This document shows, one piece after another, positions 1-5,549 of a stretch of 12,217 nucleotides of DNA. The stretch is from an uncultured Nitrosomonadales bacterium (GTDB taxonomy: Bacteria > Pseudomonadota > Gammaproteobacteria > Burkholderiales > Gallionellaceae), in contig CAIZNF010000208.1 of the NCBI GenBank assembly GCA_903934275.1, positions 1 to 12,217 on the forward strand. Reading direction: 5' to 3'. Below the pieces are notes generated by a model. That model was not told the DNA's origin and ran no database searches. It saw only the letters and a program-made list of their open reading frames with translations. The position numbers were made by a program, and so were the translations under genes. The first letter of the stretch is position 1, and each line of letters opens with the position of its first letter.

Positions 1-27
1 CGCCTTTGGCGAACAGCCAAAAAGGAT

Positions 28-109
28 TGTCATTTCGAGCTCCGCGAGAAATCTTGGTGTTTTTGGCATGGAAAGAAAATCAAGATTCCTCACTTCGTTC
101 GGAATGACA
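28..109. repeat. Degenerate inverted-repeat element
   Basis: Two roughly 29-bp imperfect arms (28-56 and 81-109) face each other. The left arm begins TGTCATTTCGAGC and ends AATCTTG. The reverse complement of the right arm begins TGTCATTCCGAAC and ends AATCTTG. The 24-bp centre is AT-rich. The form suits a small non-coding mobile repeat (MITE-like), and similar TGTCATTCC...AATCTTG repeats are scattered in many proteobacterial genomes. The 240 bases before the first gene hold only this element, a short stem at 126-141 and a possible promoter. Confidence 0.6.
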
Positions 110-181
110 GTTTTTTATCCACAAGCGACAATTTGTTGTCGTTTAATTTTGCATTAGAGACTATCAGGGGCTTTCTGTAGC

Positions 182-209
182 TTGCGGGTGCGCTCGGTTG
201 TGTTGTAAT
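182..209 (+). promoter_or_regulatory. Possible sigma-70 promoter for the lipoprotein pair
   Basis: A TTGCGG box (182-187), a 16-bp spacer and a TGTAAT box (204-209) sit 31 bp upstream of the chosen start. The -10 box matches consensus at 5 of 6 positions, but the -35 box only at 3 of 6. A start point near 216 would give a leader of about 25 bases containing the GGAG ribosome binding site at 227-230. Weak prediction from sequence alone. Confidence 0.3.
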
Positions 210-240
210 TTCTTTGCTCTTGCATTGGAGAATGTTAATA

Positions 241-726
241 ATGAAAAATCAGACGTTGCTGTTTCTGGCGGTTGTATTGCTGTTGTCGGGCTGCGGCCAG
301 GAAACGCCGGATGAAGCAAAGCAGAAGCTGGAGAAAATGAAAGTGGCCCAGACTCCGGAGGTGTTGCTGGAGAGCACTAAGTCCGAGAAGTCGGCAAAGG
401 TGGCAGAGTTGCTGGTGACGGCCGGTGTGGATCCCAATGCCCGCCAGGCAAACGGGATGACGGCGCTGATGAGCGCGGCATTCAACGGGCAGGAGGATGT
501 GGCGAAAGCACTGCTGGTGAAGGGTGCCGATGTGAAGCTGGATGCGGCGGGATTCAATGCGCTTTCGCTGGCTGTGGAACGCGGCAATAAGAGTATGGTA
601 AAGTTGCTGCTGGAGGCGGGCGCTGATCCGAAGGTGCGCCCGGAAGCCGGGTTGAGCGCGCTGGAAAAGGCGGAACAGCGGGGCAATAAGGATATGATCG
701 AGTTGCTGAAGAAGCATGCCAAATAA
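241..726 (+). CDS. Ankyrin-repeat lipoprotein
   Basis: A 161-residue predicted lipoprotein. The signal peptide (residues 1-17) ends in an LSGC lipobox with Cys18 as the expected lipid-attachment residue, so it should be anchored in the outer or inner membrane facing the periplasm. A short charged region (24-50) is followed by ankyrin repeats: a partial one (about 52-70), two full ones (about 71-103, with NGMTALMSAA, and 104-136, with GFNALSLAV...GADP), and a shortened C-terminal one (137-161). Ankyrin repeats mediate protein-protein contacts; the partner cannot be read from the sequence. Two in-frame upstream ATGs exist (214 and 232), but the GGAG at 227-230 and the compact signal peptide favour ATG 241. 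It is followed 10 bases later by a second lipoprotein gene, almost certainly in the same operon. Confidence 0.85.
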   Translation: MKNQTLLFLAVVLLLSGCGQETPDEAKQKLEKMKVAQTPEVLLESTKSEKSAKVAELLVTAGVDPNARQANGMTALMSAAFNGQEDVAKALLVKGADVKLDAAGFNALSLAVERGNKSMVKLLLEAGADPKVRPEAGLSALEKAEQRGNKDMIELLKKHAK

Positions 727-736
727 GGGGGGTAAA

Positions 737-1186
737 ATGAGAATGCGATGGCTGTTTCTTCTGGCGTTTCTGCTGGCGGGGTGCAAGCCTTCCGAGGTGC
801 CGCCGCAAAGCGTGCAGCCGGTTGTCGGCAATGTTCACCTGCAGCGGCAGCAGGAGATGGAAAAAGCGTCGATGGATTTTTCACGCGTGGTGTCGGTGCG
901 CCTGAACAGCGAGGGCAAACGGCTGGAGGTGACCAGCATCATGCCCATGATTCTTGCAGAGGTGCGGGTAAAGGATGTGCAGGCCAAGACGATTTTTCGG
1001 GTGAATGATGCCGGTAATAAGTTGCAGATGTTTAGCCTCGATTCGTTGAACGGGAGTTCTATCTTTACCGAGGTTGATTTCGCCGAGCTGGAGATGAAAA
1101 AGGGTGTGACGTTCGCGGTGCTGGATGCGGAGGGCAGGTTGCAAAATCGTACCTTTGCGCTGGAAAAAATTGTCGCGGTGAAGTGA
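737..1186 (+). CDS. Small lipoprotein of unknown function
   Basis: A 149-residue predicted lipoprotein. Residues 1-15 form a hydrophobic signal ending in LLAGC, with Cys16 as the lipidated residue. I do not recognise the mature part. It has alternating hydrophobic and polar stretches (for example around residues 45-80 and 110-149) that suggest a small mainly-beta domain, and no cysteines besides Cys16 are apparent. The start at ATG 737 is supported by a strong purine-rich site (AAGGGGGG, 725-732) which overlaps the stop codon of the ankyrin lipoprotein gene. Translation of the two is therefore probably coupled. An upstream in-frame ATG at 716 lies inside the previous gene and would bury the signal peptide behind seven extra residues. 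Function may relate to the ankyrin partner, but this is inference from position only. Confidence 0.75.
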   Translation: MRMRWLFLLAFLLAGCKPSEVPPQSVQPVVGNVHLQRQQEMEKASMDFSRVVSVRLNSEGKRLEVTSIMPMILAEVRVKDVQAKTIFRVNDAGNKLQMFSLDSLNGSSIFTEVDFAELEMKKGVTFAVLDAEGRLQNRTFALEKIVAVK

Positions 1187-1203
1187 CTCTAAAAAAGCAG
1201 TCA

Positions 1204-1280
1204 TTTATCCCAAGCCGGACGAGCCGGAACCAAAATGTAGGCCGGGCTCTGCCCGACAGGGTGGGCAAAGCCCACCCTAC
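1204..1280. repeat. GCCGGGC-type hairpin repeat with conserved leader
   Basis: The stretch begins with a leader containing GAGCCGGAACCAAAA (1221-1235) that recurs exactly at 3929-3943. It then carries TGTAGGCCGGGCTCTGCCCGA (from 1237), related to the copies at 2342-2364 and 7727-7750. It ends in a perfect 9-bp stem with an AAA loop (arms 1258-1266 and 1270-1278). There is no T-run after the stem, so it is not a canonical terminator, though it lies just 3' of the lipoprotein operon and could stabilise or end its message. Confidence 0.6.
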
Positions 1281-1324
1281 GGATGCCATTTAACGCGTTG
1301 ATAATAATTTGTTAACACAAAACT

Positions 1325-1364
1325 CTGGTCACATTTTGACATCATTTGATTGGTAAGTGACCAG
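1325..1364. repeat. Short inverted repeat CTGGTCAC/GTGACCAG
   Basis: Perfect 8-bp arms (1325-1332 and 1357-1364) surround a 24-base centre. The centre contains ATTTTGACATCATTTG (1333-1348), which recurs exactly at 4079-4094. Together with the flanking repeats it fills the 448-base gap between the second lipoprotein and the SecB-like gene, in which no convincing gene of usual size is seen. Confidence 0.4.
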
Positions 1365-1390
1365 AAAGAGTAGCTGGCCTCTCCTATTTA

Positions 1391-1567
1391 TGCGTTGGCC
1401 CGTATGGTGTTTGGTTTTTGTGTACTCGATGCCACTCACCTTTTGGGTGATGTCGTTGCTGTGCGAAGAACTTTTGCCCCGGCACCGGTAGGAGCCCGAT
1501 TTAGCAGGCGATCGATTTGCCGAGCAATCGCGCGATAAATCGTGCTCCTACAGGCTTCAATTGCCGG
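1391..1567 (+). repeat. 177-bp inverted repeat, left copy
   Basis: This 177-base segment aligns without any gap to the reverse complement of 2160-2336. By hand count there are 19 mismatches (about 89% identity). The outer half (1391-1487) is non-palindromic apart from a small TCACC/GGTGA stem near 1437-1451. The inner half is a GTAGGAGC...GCTCCTAC hairpin unit (1488-1551) of the same family as the copies at 2176-2239 and 7823-7887. The inner end is 67 bases from the SecB-like start codon. Confidence 0.9.
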
Positions 1568-1594
1568 TTTCGGGGTGATTGGTGAAGTGATTGT

Positions 1595-1622
1595 TTGACG
1601 GTCTGTACAGGCTGTTTATATT
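1595..1622 (+). promoter_or_regulatory. Possible sigma-70 promoter of the SecB-like gene
   Basis: TTGACG (1595-1600, 5 of 6 to consensus), a 16-bp spacer and TATATT (1617-1622, 5 of 6) lie between the left 177-bp repeat and the gene. The -10 box ends only 12 bases before ATG 1635, so transcription from here would start around 1628-1630 and leave almost no leader. The GGGG at 1626-1629 would then lie at or before the message's 5' end. Confidence 0.4.
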
Positions 1623-1634
1623 GGTGGGGTGAAA

Positions 1635-2123
1635 ATGTCCGAGCAGGAAACGGTTGAACAGCAGGTCGCCGACGAAAACGAGGGAAGCATGGAAAGTGCT
1701 CAAATCGGCTTTTTTGTGGGCCGTCATTATTTGTGTGATTTGTCGGTGGAAAATCCGACTGGTCGTGTTGAAGATACGCAGTTGCAGGAGATCGTTTATG
1801 CTTTGGATGGTAGCGTCAATGCCAAGCAGCTGGGCGAGGAGGGCCTGTTTCTGGTGGAACTCGGTTTGCGTCTGACGGCAATATTGCGTGATCGTGTGGT
1901 GTTTATGGTGGAGATCACTTATCGCGTGGAGGTGGAGTTGCGCGGCATTCCTGAGCCGGTGCAGCCATTTACGCTAGGGGTGAGTGTGCCGGAGTGGATT
2001 TTTCCGTTGCTGCAAGAAATATTGCAGCGCAACGCGGCGTATGCGGGTTACCCTGAGGCGATATTCAATGCGCCGGATTACCGGGGAAAATACGTGGCAA
2101 ACCAAGAGTCGCGAGCGGTTTGA
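1635..2123 (+). CDS. SecB-like protein-export chaperone
   Basis: A 162-residue protein with the layout of SecB, the cytosolic tetrameric chaperone that keeps presecretory proteins unfolded and passes them to SecA. After an acidic N-terminus beginning MSEQ come a strand with DLSVENP (compare KDISFEAPNAP in E. coli SecB), the strand motifs FLVELGLRLTA and FMVEITYRVEVEL, a VPEWIFPLLQEILQR helix matching the LFPYARECI region, and a YPEAIFNAPDYRGKY segment matching the FPQLNLAPVNFDALF region. Length is close to the E. coli protein (155). It is clearly divergent: the PNAP after DLSVEN is PTGR. It also lacks the usual secB neighbours (grxC, gpsA), so it may be a second copy; the main secB would lie elsewhere. 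ATG 1635 is preferred over an in-frame GTG at 1629 because GGTGGGG precedes it. The gene lies alone between 177-bp inverted repeats and converges on ubiB. Confidence 0.8.
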   Translation: MSEQETVEQQVADENEGSMESAQIGFFVGRHYLCDLSVENPTGRVEDTQLQEIVYALDGSVNAKQLGEEGLFLVELGLRLTAILRDRVVFMVEITYRVEVELRGIPEPVQPFTLGVSVPEWIFPLLQEILQRNAAYAGYPEAIFNAPDYRGKYVANQESRAV

Positions 2124-2159
2124 TTTGAAAAGTTTACATGCTATCCATTAATACTAAAA

Positions 2160-2336
2160 CTGGCAGTTGAAACCTGTAGGAGCGCGATTTATCGCGCGAT
2201 TGCACGGTAAACCAATCGCCCGATAAATCGTGCTCCTACCGGTGCCGGGGCAAGAGTTCTTCGCACAGTAATGGCATCACCCAAAAGGTGCGCGGCATCG
2301 AATACACAAAAACCAAACACCATACGGGCTAACGCA
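2160..2336 (-). repeat. 177-bp inverted repeat, right copy
   Basis: This is the reverse-orientation partner of 1391-1567, of identical length with no indels and 19 mismatches. The hairpin unit (2176-2239) is on the gene-proximal side and the unique half (2240-2336) on the distal side, a mirror image of the left copy. It begins 36 bases after the SecB-like stop codon and ends 24 bases before the ubiB stop codon. It thus fills most of the gap between these convergent genes and could serve as a two-way transcription stop. Confidence 0.9.
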
Positions 2337-2341
2337 CAAAG

Positions 2342-2364
2342 CTGTTGGGCGCTGCCCGACCTAC
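2342..2364 (-). repeat. GTAGGTCGGGC hairpin repeat overlapping the ubiB stop
   Basis: On the minus strand this reads GTAGGTCGGGCAGCGCCCAA followed by CAG. It matches the copy at 7728-7750 except at two or three positions. The TAG within GTAGG is the stop codon of ubiB (2361-2363), so the repeat begins inside the gene's last codon. Confidence 0.65.
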
Positions 2365-3890
2365 ATTATGCTGAAACCAAAAATTCCCCAGGCAACAATA
2401 CCCAGCAGCAACAAGTTGAGCAGTGTGAGCCTGGTGTTGTAGCGTTTTTGCCGCTCCAGCATTTCACGCAAGGTATTGTCATCGCTCCGGTTGGCGGCGT
2501 TACCGGCCAACTGGCGGTGTAGCAGGCGCGGCAGTTGCGGCAACAAAGTGGCGTAATGCGGCGCTTCTTTGCGCAGGGTTTTGAGCAGCCCGCGCCAGCC
2601 GATTTGTTCGCTCATCCAGCGTTCCAGCCAGGGTTTGGCGGTTTTCCATAAATCCAGCTCCGGGTCGAGTTGCAAGCCCAGTCCCTCGATGTTGAGCAGC
2701 GTTTTCTGCAACAGTACCAGTTGCGGCTGGACTTCGATGCCGAAGCGGCGCGATGTCTGGAACAGGCGCAACAGCACACGGCCAAATGACACTTCGCGCA
2801 GCGGTCTGTCGAAAATAGGCTCGCACACCGCGCGTATCGCGGATTCAAGCTCATCTACGCGGGTTTCGGCAGGTGCCCAACCGGATTCAATGTGCGCCTC
2901 GGCAACGCGTTTGTAATCGCGTTGAAAAAATGCGATGAAATTCTGCGCGAGGTAATGCTTGTCGGTATCCGTGAGAGTGCCCATGATGCCAAAATCCAAC
3001 GCAATGTAGCGCCCGTCCGCCGCCACCTGCACGTTGCCGGGGTGCATGTCGGCGTGAAAAAAACCGTCGCGAAATACCTGGGTATAAAAAATTTCCACGC
3101 CATTTTCGGCAAGCTTCGGAATGTCTACGCCCGCTTTGCGTAGCTCCGCCACCTGGCTGACAGGCATACCATACATGCGCTGCATTACCATTACATCGCT
3201 GGTGCAAAAATCCCAATATACTTCGGGAACCAGCAGTAATTCCGAGTTGGCAAAGTTGCGTTTGAGCTGGCTGCAGTTGGCCGATTCGCGCATCAAATCC
3301 AGCTCGTCGCGCAAAACCTTTTCAAATTCGCACACTACCTCGCGAGGCCTGAGACGCCGCCCGTCCGACCACAACCATTCCATCAGGCCGGCGCAGATAT
3401 TCAGCAGTGCGATGTCATGCGCAATCACGGGTGCGATGCCGGGGCGCAGGATTTTCACCGCCGCTTCGCGCCCGTCCGGCAACACCGCAAAATGCACTTG
3501 CGCAACCGACGCGCTGGCGACTGGCGTTTCCTCAAAGCTCTGAAATACCTCGCGCAACGGCTTGCGGTAGGTGGCCTCCAGCAAGGCGATGGCCTGCGAT
3601 GACGGGAAAGGGGGTACTTGATCCTGTAGCTTGGCGAGCTCGTCTGCGAGGTCAGTCGGCAGCAAATCGCGTCGGGTGGAAAGCAGTTGGCCGAACTTGA
3701 CGAAGATCGGGCCGAGATTCTCCAGCGCAAGGCGCAGCCGGACGACCCTCGGTTTCGACGAGTTGCGCAGAAGCAGTAGACCGATCAGCGGGATGCGCAG
3801 CCAGCGCACACGCATATGAGCCAGCGCAAATTCGGCCAAGCCGAAGCGCAGCACAACAAAAATAATATTGATTAAGCGGAATAGACGCAT
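2361..3890 (-). CDS. ubiB: UbiB, atypical kinase/ATPase for ubiquinone biosynthesis
   Basis: A 509-residue member of the UbiB/ADCK (ABC1) protein-kinase-like family, required in vivo for ubiquinone biosynthesis and acting at the inner membrane. Family signatures are visible: KFGQ in the context [16 protein letters not shown] (residues 65-68), the alanine-rich nucleotide loop ASASVAQVH (125-133), the ATP-binding lysine in AAVKILRPG (Lys146), HADMHPGN (279-286, catalytic-loop equivalent) and LDFG (298-301, metal-binding Asp). The last 20-odd residues ([17 protein letters not shown]) form a C-terminal membrane helix, as in E. coli UbiB. ATG 3890 gives the typical [10 protein letters not shown] start; a TTG at 3902 would add four residues. 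No strong ribosome binding site is seen for either. The length is slightly below that of E. coli UbiB (546). The stop codon is part of a dispersed repeat. The Tim44-like gene lies upstream on the same strand, but more than 350 bases of repeats separate them. Confidence 0.95.
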   Translation of the reverse strand: MRLFRLINIIFVVLRFGLAEFALAHMRVRWLRIPLIGLLLLRNSSKPRVVRLRLALENLGPIFVKFGQLLSTRRDLLPTDLADELAKLQDQVPPFPSSQAIALLEATYRKPLREVFQSFEETPVASASVAQVHFAVLPDGREAAVKILRPGIAPVIAHDIALLNICAGLMEWLWSDGRRLRPREVVCEFEKVLRDELDLMRESANCSQLKRNFANSELLLVPEVYWDFCTSDVMVMQRMYGMPVSQVAELRKAGVDIPKLAENGVEIFYTQVFRDGFFHADMHPGNVQVAADGRYIALDFGIMGTLTDTDKHYLAQNFIAFFQRDYKRVAEAHIESGWAPAETRVDELESAIRAVCEPIFDRPLREVSFGRVLLRLFQTSRRFGIEVQPQLVLLQKTLLNIEGLGLQLDPELDLWKTAKPWLERWMSEQIGWRGLLKTLRKEAPHYATLLPQLPRLLHRQLAGNAANRSDDNTLREMLERQKRYNTRLTLLNLLLLGIVAWGIFGFSIM

Positions 3891-3910
3891 GTTAATTTTC
3901 AATCACAAGG

Positions 3911-3943
3911 TTTAACCCTAAGCGGGGCGAGCCGGAACCAAAA
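3911..3943. repeat. Recurring TTTAACCC-AAGC-GAGCCGGAACCAAAA motif
   Basis: This module resembles 1204-1235, with which it shares GAGCCGGAACCAAAA exactly. It also resembles the reverse complement of 5517-5541 (TTTAACCCAAGCCGGAGCCA). It directly precedes the hairpin at 3955-4012, as the copy at 1204 precedes another hairpin repeat, so it is probably a leader segment of composite repeat elements. Confidence 0.5.
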
Positions 3944-3954
3944 AAATGGTGCGC

Positions 3955-4012
3955 AGGAGCGGTCTCTAGGCCGCAATTTTTTAAGTCCCATCGCGGCCTA
4001 GAGACCGCTCCT
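3955..4012. repeat. Perfect 20-bp-arm hairpin
   Basis: The arms AGGAGCGGTCTCTAGGCCGC (3955-3974) and their exact reverse complement (3993-4012) enclose an 18-base loop. The outer edge (AGGAGCG...CGCTCCTAC) resembles the GTAGGAGCGCG hairpin family, but the stem body differs. It lies 65 bases upstream of the ubiB start. The 359-base gap between ubiB and the Tim44-like gene contains this hairpin, the 4118-4242 element, and no gene that I can support. Confidence 0.85.
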
Positions 4013-4117
4013 ACGGTTGGTTGATTGGCTTTGTATTAGAAGCCTTGTCACGCGGGTGCCCGTTTAAAAGTTTCACAGATTTTGACATCATTTGGCCAGT
4101 TTAGAGACTAATAGCTT

Positions 4118-4242
4118 CGTCATTCCCGCGAAAGCGGGAATCCGGCTATGAAAACGCTCCGCGAAGCGGACAAAACCACTTTTTTGTCTCGCTGCGCGGG
4201 GATTATTAAATCAACTGGATTCCCGCTTTCGCGGGAATGACG
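4118..4242. repeat. 125-bp MITE-like element with 26-bp terminal inverted repeats
   Basis: Perfect 26-bp terminal arms (4118-4143 and 4217-4242) contain ATTCCCGCGAAAGCGGGAAT, itself an 8-bp stem closed by GAAA (on the other strand in the right arm). Inside lies a second imperfect inverted pair (4159-4175, CCGCGAAGCGGACAAAA, against 4180-4199), so the whole element can fold as a nested hairpin. It begins 20 bases after the Tim44-like stop codon and could act as a 3' stem for that message. There is no transposase; such ATTCCCGC...GCGGGAAT repeats are common in beta- and gammaproteobacteria. Confidence 0.85.
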
Positions 4243-4261
4243 GGCTAAAAATTTATTCGGG

Positions 4262-5119
4262 TTAATGCAATGTGGTTTGTTGAATGCCGGACAACAGCCA
4301 CATCGACTTATCATCACGCAAGTTTTTCTGCACATGCCAGATTTCATCCACGTTATCCGGCATTCCATTGTTTTCGCGCAATTGGCCGGTGAAGCGCACA
4401 CTGGCAATCGCCCAATCGCCTTCTTCGGACACTTCCAGCAATTCGCCGCTGATCGAGACCACCTCGGTCTTTTGCTGCGCATCGTCGCGCTCCTGCATTT
4501 GCATCGAGATTTCCGCAAACATCTCCGGCGTAGTGTATTCGCGGATATCGTTCAAATCCTTGCGGTCATTTGCTGCCTGCAAGCGGATAAACGAAGTCTT
4601 GGCGCTACGCAAAAAGCTTTCCACCGGAAAATCCGCAGGGATATTTCGCGCGTGGGTGGCAGATGCTGCTGCGGGCGCGGTGCTGCCGCCAGCCAGCGGT
4701 TGTTGTATTGATTGAGGCTCGTTGTATGGCGCGCCCGCTCCGGCATATTGCATCGCGGGCTGTTGTGGTTTGCGAAATTTCGCGATCAGGAACATCACTA
4801 CAGCGGCTGCGGCCAGTGCCATCAGGATGCTGCCCATTGCGCCGCCCAAACCACCCAAGCCGCCAGCAAACAACGCGCCCAAGCCAGCGCCAATGGCCAA
4901 GCCAGCCAATGGCCCAAGCCACTTATTGCCGGCAGGGGCTGGCGCTGCAGCGGGAGCCTGTGCGGGCGCGGCGGCAGGTGCTTTTTGCGCCTGCTGGGGA
5001 GCCATCGTACGCTGTTTGGCGATACTGCCGCCCCCGCCAAAGCGTTTGGCTTCAGCCGTTGCGACGAATAAACTTGCGCTAGCTAAGGCAATTGTCAACA
5101 TCATCAAAAATCGTTTCAT
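4262..5119 (-). CDS. Tim44-like domain membrane protein
   Basis: A 285-residue protein with an N-terminal signal peptide (residues 1-24, ending AEA) and a glycine-rich stretch (27-32). An alanine/proline/glutamine linker (about 40-63) leads to a glycine/alanine-rich hydrophobic region (66-94) and a strong membrane helix (about 95-115). After a second low-complexity spacer (118-156) comes a C-terminal Tim44-like domain (about 157-285), with FLRSAKTSFIRLQAANDRKD near its start and the DNVDEIWHVQK strand near its end. In mitochondria this fold belongs to the inner-membrane import subunit Tim44. The bacterial proteins are widespread, often near ubiquinone genes in betaproteobacteria, and their role is poorly known. 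ATG 5119 is preceded by GGAGA with a 5-base spacing; the in-frame ATG at 5131 would overlap that site. It lies upstream of ubiB on the same strand, though repeats intervene. Confidence 0.85.
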   Translation of the reverse strand: MKRFLMMLTIALASASLFVATAEAKRFGGGGSIAKQRTMAPQQAQKAPAAAPAQAPAAAPAPAGNKWLGPLAGLAIGAGLGALFAGGLGGLGGAMGSILMALAAAAVVMFLIAKFRKPQQPAMQYAGAGAPYNEPQSIQQPLAGGSTAPAAASATHARNIPADFPVESFLRSAKTSFIRLQAANDRKDLNDIREYTTPEMFAEISMQMQERDDAQQKTEVVSISGELLEVSEEGDWAIASVRFTGQLRENNGMPDNVDEIWHVQKNLRDDKSMWLLSGIQQTTLH

Positions 5120-5231
5120 GTGTTTCTCCATGTGTGAGGTTAATCTAAAGTGCGCGTAAGTATAACATCGGTGATTAAATCAAACTTTAGTCTCTTGCCG
5201 GTCAAATGATGAGACAAGAATTTTGATGCAC

Positions 5232-5294
5232 AGCCAATCAACCGTAGCAGCGGACTCCAGTCCGCGATCCGGTACAGCGCGACCTGGAGTCCGC
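5232..5294. repeat. Repeat module with GCGGACTCCAG stem
   Basis: AGCCAATCAACCGTAG (5232-5247) is the reverse complement of most of 4011-4030. It is followed by an inverted pair GCGGACTCCAG (5250-5260) and CTGGAGTCCGC (5284-5294) with a 23-base loop. This lies in the 430-base gap between the divergent Tim44-like and solute-binding protein genes. That gap is otherwise filled by the tandem 92-bp units at 5304-5510 and shows no gene. Confidence 0.6.
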
Positions 5295-5303
5295 CCCGGG
5301 GGT

Positions 5304-5395
5304 GTGGGAGCGCGGTTTACCGCGCGATAGCCTATCCGGCCCATTTCGCGGCATGAAAACAGCAAACCCTTCGCGCGGAAATCCGCGCTCCTACG
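5304..5395 (+). repeat. 92-bp tandem hairpin repeat, unit 1
   Basis: It runs from GTGGGAGCGCGGTTTACCGC to CGCGCTCCTACG. It has local CGCGG/CCGCG-type stems and outer ends (GGGAGCGCGG against CCGCGCTCC) that pair, so it belongs to the broader GTAGGAGCGCG hairpin family. It is 92 bases long, with a closely similar second unit 115 bases downstream. Confidence 0.8.
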
Positions 5396-5418
5396 ACTGG
5401 GATTGTTGACTGATTTCT

Positions 5419-5510
5419 GTGGGAGCATGGTTTACCGCGCGATAGTCTATCTAACCCATTTCGCGGCATGGGAACAGCAAACCTTTCGCGCGGAAATCCG
5501 CGCTTCTACG
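5419..5510 (+). repeat. 92-bp tandem hairpin repeat, unit 2
   Basis: Same length and orientation as 5304-5395, separated by 23 bases. The differences are scattered substitutions without indels (for example GGGAGCATGG in place of GGGAGCGCGG, and CGCTTCTACG in place of CGCTCCTACG). These changes weaken the outer stem. It ends 39 bases before the start of the solute-binding protein gene. Confidence 0.8.
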
Positions 5511-5549
5511 CGGCACTTTTTGGCTCCGGCTTGGGTTAAACTTCGCCTC

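Noticed and set aside
126..141. CGACAA/TTGTCG stem followed by T-rich sequence as a terminator
   Set aside because: The stem is only 6 bp and AT-rich, and no gene end is visible upstream within the window, so it is too weak to annotate.
235..884. Long minus-strand frames opposite the lipoprotein genes
   Set aside because: They mirror the plus-strand genes, lack signal or domain features, and the plus-strand frames have ribosome binding sites, lipoboxes and ankyrin repeats.
4120..4518. Minus-strand open frame of 132 codons at the end of the Tim44-like gene
   Set aside because: It overlaps the Tim44-like coding sequence in another frame and its 3' part runs through the 4118-4242 repeat; arginine- and cysteine-rich composition is typical of an out-of-frame shadow.
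5304..5510. Possible CRISPR array because of spaced repeats
   Set aside because: Only two 92-base units, each internally palindromic, far longer than CRISPR repeats, with a single 23-base spacer and no cas genes.
5403..5549. Upstream extension of the solute-binding protein frame
   Set aside because: The extension runs through the second 92-bp repeat and would place about 49 residues before a clear lipoprotein signal peptide; it is open by chance.
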